A stretch of DNA of 16,460 nucleotides, from NCBI GenBank assembly GCA_005223375.1, contig RXOD01005018.1, positions 1-16,460 of the forward strand, written 5' to 3'. The position numbers and the translations under genes are program-made. Source of the DNA: Amoebophrya sp. AT5.2 (taxonomy: Eukaryota; Sar; Dinophyceae; Syndiniales; Amoebophryaceae). Below, in pieces: positions 1-6,629 of the stretch (the first letter of the stretch is position 1; each line of letters starts with the position of its first letter). The notes below the pieces were generated by a model. The model was not told the origin of the DNA. It made no database searches and saw only the letters and a program-made list of their open reading frames with translations.

Positions 1-105
1 TTTGCTTCCAGCATGCCAACCCCAGCTGTGCCGGCGGCATCACATCCTTCTGATGACAGAGGCCACAAAACGCCCCAAAAGGGCCAAAAAAGGGGACGGC
101 CGTTT

Positions 106-1684
106 TTACAAGACGCGTCTAACAATGCATTTTTTTGAGCTGTAACACTCGCTGCCGCAGAACATGCAAAACACCGGGTAGTTCTCCGTGTTCGTGCAGT
201 TCGGGTAGCGGTGGCAACCCCAGAACTGCCGCTTGAAGGTCTGGTTCTCGCGGATCAGCATCGGGGCCTCGTGGCAGTAAGGCCGGTTCACGGGTGACGA
301 CTTCGGCAAGCCGTCATTGTCATTCGCATTTGGATTTGGATTCACATTCATCTGACTGTGGTCCACAACTTGTTCCCCTTGGTTCGCATTCGGATTCTCC
401 TGCTGCAGCGGCTCACCGCTTGCGCCCACCTCCGCCGGGCCCCTGCTGCCGAACCGCTGCCGCTTGTTCGAACTCCCGGCACCTCCAGGGGGAAACGCCG
501 GCGGCTTCATCGAGCGGTTGTTTTTTCCGGTTTGAGGCGGTGGTCCTGCGGGTGGTGGCAGCGCGTCCGGGTGCTTCGAATCCGCATACATCGAGGTCCC
601 CTTCATCCAGTTCGTCCACGATTCCGGAGTTGAAGAACCTCCTCCGGTGTTAGTTGTAGTTGTGCCAGAAGATGATGCTGATGCTGCTGGGCCCTTCTTG
701 CCGCCGCCTGCTTGCTGGCCGCTCTGCTGCCCGGTCTGTTCTGCACCACTGCCAGCCGCCCAATTTCCCCAGATCCACGACTGCTGGTTGGTCGACCGAT
801 CGGACGGTGCTGGGTTCGCGACTCCACTTGCACTTGATGCACTTCCCGGAGGTTGATGCGCGACATGATTGGGCCCTTCCAGCCGCTGCCTTTTCAATGG
901 GGGGCTCTTGATCGTCCCACTTGTCCCTGCTTGATGCCGAGCGTCGCCGGTCACCGGCCCGGGAATATGGAATGGGGGGATGCTGCCGTCGGAATTCGCG
1001 AACGGACCGTTGGAATGGTTGGAGCCGGACCGCTGACCGTCGGACTTCTCGACCGAGACGGTCTCGAATAGCGCGCGAACCTCCTTCGGCGTGCGACGCT
1101 CACCCACTGCCGCGGAGGGGCCTGTAGTGATAGTGACTGATTTTTTACCGTAATCGGAAGCTAACTATAGGTGTAGTCTCGACTGAGTGCCAGTGCACAT
1201 AAAACCCGTTTCTCCGAAAATTTCGACGCAAATGCATATCGCGAAGAAGTAGTCCATACACAATAAGTAAGCGATATTCATCATCGTCAGAGAGAGGGCG
1301 GCGCGGTAAATGCGATTAAGTACCTCCATCCGCCGCGTTTACCTCGGGTCCGCCTTTTGAGGACGAGCTTCCTCCTTGTTGCGAGTTGTTGTTCGTGGGC
1401 CCCCCGGGAGTCTGACCACTCGCGGCCGGCGGACACACTCCGGCTGCGGCCGCGCCGAAGTCGAAAATTTCCTTTTTTTTGCCGAAGTCAAAACTCCCGT
1501 CCCCCCCGTCCTCCCCGACGTCCGTGCCGCTGTCGCCTCCGGGCGAAGGAATCACCGGATAGATCGTCGAGGCCGCGGTCGAGCCCTGCTTGGTCTTCAG
1601 CTCCTCGAGGAACCGGTCTGCGATCTTGCAAAAGCCGCAGTCAAGAATCTGCTGGGTCGCTGTAGTATTTGTCGACTGCTCCAT
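106..1684 (-). CDS. Zinc-finger protein, two exons, disordered with C-terminal Cys-rich GRF/topoisomerase-like finger
   Basis: Two exons, 1684-1324 and 1121-106, join across a phase-1 GT-AG intron and give 458 residues ending in TAA. The ATG at 1684 is the first Met of exon 1. Exon 2 has no ATG of its own near its start, only GTG at 1107, which supports the upstream exon. Residues 1-400 are low-complexity Gly/Ser/Pro/Asn/Gln with KRQR basic clusters that could serve nuclear import. The last 58 residues are Cys-rich: C403-H404, then FWGC (C423) and YPNC (C429), followed by C439, C442, C446 and C452. The pattern P-M-L-I-R...FWGCxxYPxC is like topoisomerase C4 or GRF zinc fingers, which bind single-stranded DNA or RNA. 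A nucleic-acid-binding role is therefore inferred from that finger alone. No enzyme domain is visible. It lies 59 bases downstream of the kinase gene on the same strand. Confidence 0.6.
1122..1323 (-). other. Intron of zinc-finger gene (GT-AG, 202 nt)
   Basis: Exon 1 ends in GATGGAG and the intron starts GTACTTAAT. It ends CACTACAG at 1122. Splicing restores one reading frame (phase 1) and removes the stop that closes exon 1 at 1316. A second in-frame acceptor lies 15 nt further on (CAG at 1109-1107), so a five-residue alternative is possible. I see no exon copy or strong inverted repeat in this intron. Confidence 0.6.
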
Positions 1685-1743
1685 CGCAAAAGATCATACG
1701 ACCTCGTCTACTTCATCAAAACGATAAGACATCAGGAAAAACA
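1685..1743 (-). promoter_or_regulatory. 59-nt spacer between kinase stop and zinc-finger ATG
   Basis: Only 59 bases separate the kinase TAA (1746-1744) from the next ATG (1684) on the same strand. The minus strand reads T-rich then ...GATGAAGTAG..., offering AG acceptors after a pyrimidine-rich tract. In dinoflagellates, closely packed co-oriented genes are resolved by spliced-leader trans-splicing at such AGs. This site fits that role, but the assignment is inference. Confidence 0.35.
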
Positions 1744-4356
1744 TTATAGCAAATCTCTCCAAAATTCATCAGTACTCCATCTGTCGTTTGGGTTTTGCTT
1801 CAGCATCCCGAAGAGCGCGTTTTGTGCCGGGGTGGATTGTTTTTTCTTGAACAGGTTGAACGCCGTGTCGAAGTCCCGCTCGGAGGTGTTCAGCGTTTCG
1901 TTGAACGGGAACTTGCCCTTATGGCGAGCTTTGCGACTTAATTTCGAAAAACTATAAAAAAATCACGAACAGAATCACGAAGCACGCCCAGATGTCCTTA
2001 GAGTGGTGAAAAAAAGCCACTTGCATGCACCTGGCCACAACTAGATTGCGCAGCCGGGGAGGCCTCTGGGGATGCCAGTCGACTTGGTCCTTCTACTACT
2101 GGCATACCCCTAAGAACCGTAGGAGATGCCTCCCCTCTTGCGGGCACCCCCAGACGTCCAGACCTGTTTCCAGGCATCCTTCCAGCCCCTAACCCCCGCA
2201 GGAGAACGAATTGCAGATTTTTTTATAGTAGTTGGAGATTAAGTCGCAAAGCCCGCCATAGCCCTCCAGCATCACGAACAAAATCACGCCGCACGCCCAG
2301 ATGTCCACACCAAAAGACGCCTCCAGCTTCTTGTCAAACACTTCTGGCGCCACATACATGGGGGTACCCACGCAAGACTGGTGGGTCTGCTCAAACATCA
2401 GCTGCTGCTTGTTCTTGCTGTTCAAAACAGGGTTGCTGTCGGTGGCTATCTCCTTCGAGAGACCTGGGCGATGGCCGGATCGATTCAATTTCATCGTGAG
2501 AAAGTGAGTATAATCAAAAAAGTCCTGCTCTCATAGGTCTGGAGGTTCTATCTGCAGGTCCGATGATCGATGCGGTAAAATAAGGCACCAAAGACTCCCG
2601 GTTTTGGGAATGAATCGGGATTCTTTCCTTGGTCCACCGCACGAACATGAACATCGAACAAGAAAAGGAGAATTATATAGCACCGAGCTGCGAGGATGGC
2701 CGCGTGTAGCTACCCTACAAACAAAACTACTACAACCAGTAAATCAAAGAAGTCGCAAAACCCCTTCTAGCATAATTGATTCAATATTTAGTCCAAAGAA
2801 CCGATACCGAAGTCTGCGATTTTGACGTCGTGCATCTTCATTCGGCCGCCCAGCACGCTTTCCGACTTCGCGATCAGAACGTTCTCCGGTTTCAAATCCC
2901 GGTGTGCGATGTGCGCGTCGTGCAAAAACTGCAGCCCCCTCACCAGCCCGCGCAGCACGTAGCTCGCCTCCGGGTCGTAGAACGTTCTGTCAATGATCTG
3001 CGCCAGCAGCTCCCCCCCAGCCACGTATTCCTGCACGATGAACAGCAGCTGCGTCTCTTTCTCGTCGAAGCAGCCGATGTAGCCGACGATGTTGTCGTGC
3101 TGGCCGAGATTTTGTAAAATGCTGATTTCCCGGATCAGCCGCTGCCGCAGCCGTTGCTCGTTGTTGCGCAGCCGCAGTTTGGCCAGGTCGATGCGCTTCA
3201 CGGCGAAAGTCTCCTGCGCGCCGGTGTGTGGGTTCGGCTTCATGCACTTGAAAACGGTGCCCATGGCGCCCTGCCCTAAAAAATCAGAGAGTTCGAACCC
3301 CTGGTCCTTCCACCGGACGGACGTGGACGTGGAGCTGGTGGCTGCGGTTGCAGTCGATGGCGCGGAGGAAGATGAGAGGGTCACCTTATGTTTATTCGAA
3401 TTCGTCGTCGGAAGGTTAAGGTTTTGCGTATTGATGTGCTGGTCGGTCGGTGGCGTTGGGGTGTTATTCGTCGTTGTCGACGGTGGTCCCGCGCCAGGCG
3501 GAGGAGGAGGAGCAGCAGATGCTGGATTTTGAGCTCCAGCACCAGCGTGAAGATGCGTTTGCTGCGCCCCGCCGTTGTGCTTCCGTCCGCTGCTGTTCTT
3601 CCGCGACGCCCATGGTGGAGCTGAAGAAGTATTAGGAGCCGCGTTGCTGAGCATGTTCGGATTCTTCATCTGATACGGAGGAGGAGCGTTGGTTGGAGGA
3701 CCGCCCCCGGCCGGCCCCATTTGGGGTGTGCCTGGGCCCATCGTCCCGATCCCAGCTGCGCCACCAGCCCCACCCACGACGACGGGCCCCTGTGCGGGCG
3801 ACGAGCCTTTCGCGTTGTTTCCAGCACCAGTCTGTCCGAAGAACTGGGGATGGGGCGCAGCCGTCCACGCACTGTAAACACCCAAGGTCTGGTGCTGGGG
3901 GTGCTGGGGGTGATTCATCCCCTTGTGATGATCCTTGCCACCGTTATTGCTCGTCCCCTTGTGCCCTTGTGATCCGCCGCTATTGTTCGGATTCCCCCCC
4001 TTGCCGCCGTGGCTCTGCCCGTCCTTGTAACCGCCATTCTTTCCCATTGTAGTTCCGCCGTCCTTGTAGTGGTAGCTGTGGTCCTTGCCCGAAAAGACAT
4101 CCCTGCCCTGGTGCCCGAAATTGTCCTTGGTCTGCCCGAAATTGTCCTTGCCCTGGTGCGCGAAGTTGTCCTTGCCCTGCCCGAAGTTGTCCTTGCCTTT
4201 TCCGGAAGACGAACTGCTACCTCCCGGACCCTTGTAGTTCTGCTGGTGGTGCGAAGAGGAAGACGTCTGGGAGGGGAACTGGTGGTGCGAGCCGCCCTGA
4301 TGGTACAGAGGGTTGTTGCCGTGGTTCGCCGGAGTGCCATGATGAGGACCCTGCAT
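1744..4356 (-). CDS. Ser/Thr protein kinase, three exons, long repetitive N-terminal tail
   Basis: Exons 4356-2794, 2524-2264 and 1917-1744 give 665 residues. ATG 4356 follows an in-frame TGA at 4389-4387. Residues 1-345 are Gly/His/Asn/Pro/Ser-rich and disordered, with KDNF repeats at 55-96. The kinase domain is complete: glycine loop LGQGAMGTVF (360-369), VAIK-type Lys387, alphaC Glu410, HRDLKPEN (485-492), DFG (515-517), GTPMYVAPE (to 582), DIWACG (from 595), and the final Arg in NPNDRW (654). All catalytic residues are present, so it should phosphorylate Ser/Thr. HRDLKPEN and the overall layout are CAMK/AGC-like, but I cannot name the subfamily. DFG to APE spans about 68 residues, roughly double the usual length, and holds a basic, Ser/Thr-containing insert. 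Exon 3 supplies the C-lobe end, and without it the kinase is incomplete. It starts 295 bases from a divergent plus-strand gene. Confidence 0.85.
1920..1964. repeat. Terminal inverted repeat, arm at the 3' end of kinase intron 2
   Basis: On the plus strand it reads TATGGCGAGCTTTGCGACTT followed by an A/T-rich half ending in CTATAAAAAAATC. Its partner is the minus strand of 2260-2216. I count five differences over 45 bases. Confidence 0.85.
1962..1997 (-). repeat. Exon echo inside kinase intron 2
   Basis: These 36 bases are a direct copy of 2271-2306, which encodes the DIWACGVILFV stretch of the kinase, with three mismatches. The copy abuts the inner end of the 3' TIR. Read in the exon frame it would end in a stop shortly after, so it is not usable as an extra exon without change. 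Confidence 0.85.
2216..2260. repeat. Terminal inverted repeat, arm at the 5' end of kinase intron 2
   Basis: On the minus strand it reads TATGGCGGGCTTTGCGACTT and ends in CTACTATAAAAAAATC. It pairs with 1920-1964. The inner half shares the motif AACTACTWTAAAAA with the introner at 15386-15696. Confidence 0.85.
2525..2793 (-). other. Kinase intron 1 (GA-AG, 269 nt)
   Basis: Exon 1 runs open only to TAA at 2790-2788, just after the DFG motif. The kinase frame resumes at 2524. GGACT is present at both edges. Cutting exon 1 after TTTG and exon 2 after GAGAGCAG keeps the frame and gives an intron starting GACTAAAT. GA-AG introns are known in dinoflagellates. I see no good terminal inverted repeat, but the interior contains GTTTTGCGACTT, close to the TIR core of intron 2. 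Confidence 0.6.
4069..4194 (-). repeat. KDNF tandem peptide repeat in the kinase N-terminus
   Basis: Four clear copies of a 7-8 residue unit (KDNFGQG, KDNFAHQG, KDNFGQT, KDNFGHQG) are followed by degenerate ones (RDVFSG, KDHSYHY), at residues 55-96. The Phe/Gly/Gln/Asn composition is typical of disordered, self-associating segments. Copy number is likely to vary between strains. Confidence 0.8.
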
Positions 4357-4651
4357 GATCGATTCGTCTTCGTTCTGATGATGTCGTCAGGGAAGAACTG
4401 TTTTTGTGCGCCGGTCGTGTCGCTCACCGATGTCGACGTCGCCGCCTTGTTTTCAATCCTCCTGGCTGCTCCGACCTCCAGCTCCAGCTCGCGCACAATA
4501 GTTTCTTGTGCTTCAAGTTGTACAGGTTGCTTCCAGTGCTCGCTTCTCCTCAAGCAAATCGCTTTTCCGAAAAGTGGCGGGTTGAGCAAGAGCCAGAGTG
4601 AGTAGTCGCACCGACGCAGTACGTACCTCTGTTTGGTAACAAGAGCAAGTA
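4357..4651. promoter_or_regulatory. Divergent intergenic region between kinase and plus-strand membrane-protein gene
   Basis: 295 bases separate the kinase ATG (minus, 4356) from the Met of the plus-strand gene (4652). It should hold both 5' UTRs and promoters. I see no TATA box. A minus-strand frame with ETIVRELELEV and a GTGAGC donor-like site near 4430 could be an extra 5' exon of the kinase transcript, but I cannot confirm it. Confidence 0.4.
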
Positions 4652-6259
4652 ATGTACTTCTGTACGCGAATGAAAGACTCACGCGGTCGCAGAAGATGTA
4701 TCAATCTGAGTAGAGCTGCAAGATTGGACGAGCGACATCAAGTCGATCCATTTCTGAAAAACCCAGCTGAAGCCATCCGCTTCGCCGACAAAGATACCCT
4801 TGCGGATACGAGGCCATCGTACATTTTTTCATCGGTAAAATAGATACGGTCACCACGAGCACCTACAATTCCTACTAAAAAATGACGCCGACGATGCTCT
4901 GCAGGAGCACTCAGCGTCGACGAGGTCAGGACGAAGACCGTCGTGCTTCGCGATTCTAGTAACGGTTACGGTCTTTCTTTGCACATCACATAAAATAAAA
5001 GCTTCTTCGGGTCTCGAGGATAACACTGACATTCAAAATAGCTGGGTGGAGGCGTGCACTCTATACTTTCCTGGTCGGGTGGGCTTTCGTGATCGCTCCT
5101 CATGGGCTCGGCAGGTAGTTCTTATTGGACATTGAACTTCGACAGCATAGCAGGCTTTTTTTGTGAACGTGCTGCAAAATTGTATTTATGGTAGGTGATC
5201 CCCTGTCGCGGTTCTGATGCCGAGCTCGAAAAAACCGTGTCGGCGGGCACGGGCTGCATTGAATCAACATGCGTTGCGCGTCGATCTTCGATCACCATCG
5301 AGGGAAGGCGGAAGAGGACAGAAACTCCTCCACGAAGATGGCCAACGCCAGTCAGGGTTCGTCTGCTGCTTGAGAAATCGACGATAGACGGGGTAGTTTG
5401 TCCGATTGTCGTATTTCTCAGCAAGCAACGGCGCCATTGCATCGGACCACCATCGGATGAAGGGGTAGCTTATTTCTCCAGCCCTCCACAGCGACAGCTT
5501 CTCCGCCGACGCAAGTAGAAGATGAACTGTCGCGATCCTTTTTGACCTCGCCTCAACAACACTTCTTCAGCGCGCCTCTGGCTGCATTGCCATTGGCATT
5601 GGATTGCTTCCTCTCGAAGACCACAGCACGTCGAGAGACTTCTGACACTAGAAGAACTTGTCTTCAACACCAAACCAAACGAGGTCGTGGCATCGGAGGA
5701 CCCTCCGCAGAGAAAAAAACCGCTTTTTCGCGGTACTTTCCTGCAGGAGTACTATACCAGCGTCGAGGCACCGGCTGCCGAGCCTTGGAGCCAATTCCGA
5801 AGTGATGTTGTCGAGCGAGGTGCAGCTGGCACAATTGTTCATTTCAATGATCCTCTAGATTCATCGACGATAGATGTTGATGTTGTAGTGAGTACAACAG
5901 GTTCATGAAATTTGAATGGTCCGATGTTGTCGTGATGATCTTGCAGTGTTGCCAGCAGTAGCTATAGTCGTTTTCCAGCATCTACGATACGTGCATGCGC
6001 ATGACAAATTGGGCCCGACAGTCACAGGACAGCGTTGTTCATACTCCTCTTCTCTTCGTTCCGATGCTTGTTTCTTCATGTTTTGTGCTGCATACAGCCT
6101 CTTCTGGCACTATTTTGCCCATCCATGTGAAGATCTCATGATTTTGAGCAAACGTCGATTTTAAGGAATTACTCAGGCGAACTGCAGCTGATCAAAAGAT
6201 ACCATCGCTATGTATTCAAAATCAATGATAAAAGGTGGATTCCGGATCCAGAACCATAA
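4652..6259 (+). CDS. Putative multi-exon membrane protein with C-terminal CBM48-like segment
   Basis: Short exons join in phase 0: 4652-4834, 4905-5114, 5195-5392, 5482-5514 and 5627-5884. The introns are GT-AG and 70, 80, 89 and 112 nt long, all starting GTA. Frame is kept at all four junctions, which chance would rarely give. ATG 4652 follows an in-frame TAA. These exons give 294 residues: a 74-residue N-tail, a hydrophobic stretch CFAILVTVTVFLC (75-87) fit for one membrane anchor, then a hydrophilic part with basic and Ser/Thr-rich runs. The 11-residue fourth exon could be skipped without loss of frame. The 3' end is uncertain: exon 5 may end at the GTAGTG donor at 5885 or run to TGA 5906-5908. 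A frame at 6131-6259 ends in YVFKINDKRWIPDPEP then TAA, resembling the end of a glycogen-binding CBM48/AMPK-beta module. Function is otherwise unrecognised. A type II membrane topology is inference. Confidence 0.5.
4835..4904 (+). other. Intron 1 of the plus-strand membrane-protein gene (GT-AG, 70 nt)
   Basis: It starts GTAAAATAG and ends GCTCTGCAG. A TACTAAAA stretch about 30 nt before the acceptor looks like a branch point. Phase 0 on both sides. Confidence 0.55.
5115..5194 (+). other. Intron 2 of the plus-strand membrane-protein gene (GT-AG, 80 nt)
   Basis: It starts GTAGTTCTT and ends ATGGTAG. Phase 0. It removes an in-frame TGA (5139-5141). Confidence 0.5.
5393..5481 (+). other. Intron 3 of the plus-strand membrane-protein gene (GT-AG, 89 nt)
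   Basis: It starts GTAGTTTGT, nearly the same donor as intron 2, and ends TATTTCTCCAG. Phase 0. Confidence 0.5.
5515..5626 (+). other. Intron 4 of the plus-strand membrane-protein gene (GT-AG, 112 nt)
   Basis: It starts GTAGAAGATG and ends GACCACAG, shifting the frame by one so that the next exon reads HVERLLTLEEL. Without it the frame also stays open until 5805, so this intron is less certain than the others. Confidence 0.4.
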
Positions 6260-6629
6260 GCTTTTTCCCTATAAACGATTTGGTAGTCGCTGTTGCAGTA
6301 AAATTAATTGGTCATTGCGCAAAATCTCTTTTACCAAGCTAGTTGCAGAGCCAGCCAAAAATCATGGAGCAGTTGCGATTCATACTTGTTCAAGTTCATC
6401 CTGTTCGTTTATACTTCATCAATTGAGCAGAAGTTCTCTTTAACAAACGTTTTCCCGTTCTCTGACTTTTTCGTTTTGTACTAGTATCGGCTGATGAAGT
6501 AGAAGCGCTGCAATCTGCTGCTTACTCCTACTCTCACTCTCATCGTTGACGGCATACGGATTTGCATCTGCTCCTGTAGCGCTAGCGGTCCAGGTCCTCG
6601 TCCTCGACCAGAAGTCCAGGTCTACTAAC
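6260..6629. other. Convergent A/T-richer region between the plus-strand gene and the large minus-strand gene
   Basis: No confident gene. It is visibly richer in A/T than its surroundings and probably holds the two facing 3' UTRs. A minus-strand frame from 6655 to 6440 (start MGCINMANELVDL) overlaps the end of the large gene in another frame. It could be an alternative last exon but lacks support. Confidence 0.4.

Larger units (their letters stand above)
1918..2263 (-). mobile_element. Introner-type intron 2 of the kinase: TIRs, 5-bp target duplication, GG-AG
   Basis: This intron interrupts the kinase C-lobe between LFVMLEG and KFPFNE. AGGGC occurs at both edges (2265-2261 and 1919-1915). Just inside, 45-nt terminal inverted repeats begin TATGGCG (2260-2216) and end CGCCATA (1964-1920), matching at about 40 of 45 positions. 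No GT donor fits the frame. Cutting after AG inside each AGGGC copy gives a 346-nt intron starting GGCTATGG and ending CCATAAG, and restores the conserved kinase sequence. A DNA-transposon-like insertion that became an intron on arrival explains all of this. The interior also holds an exon copy at 1962-1997. Confidence 0.75.

Noticed and set aside
2040..2135. Inverted GGGGAGGC / GCCTCCCC words in kinase intron 2 as a separate element
   Set aside because: The match is short and imperfect, in a G/C-rich stretch. It may be secondary structure of the introner interior, but there is no independent boundary.
4009..4605. 198-residue plus-strand frame
   Set aside because: It is antisense to the kinase repeat region, and its repeating Val/Leu text is the reverse of the KDNF repeats.
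3915..4682. 255-residue minus-strand frame overlapping the kinase start
   Set aside because: Over most of its length it is the Arg/Thr-rich shadow of the KDNF repeat region in another frame. Only its upstream part could be a 5' exon, which I cannot support.
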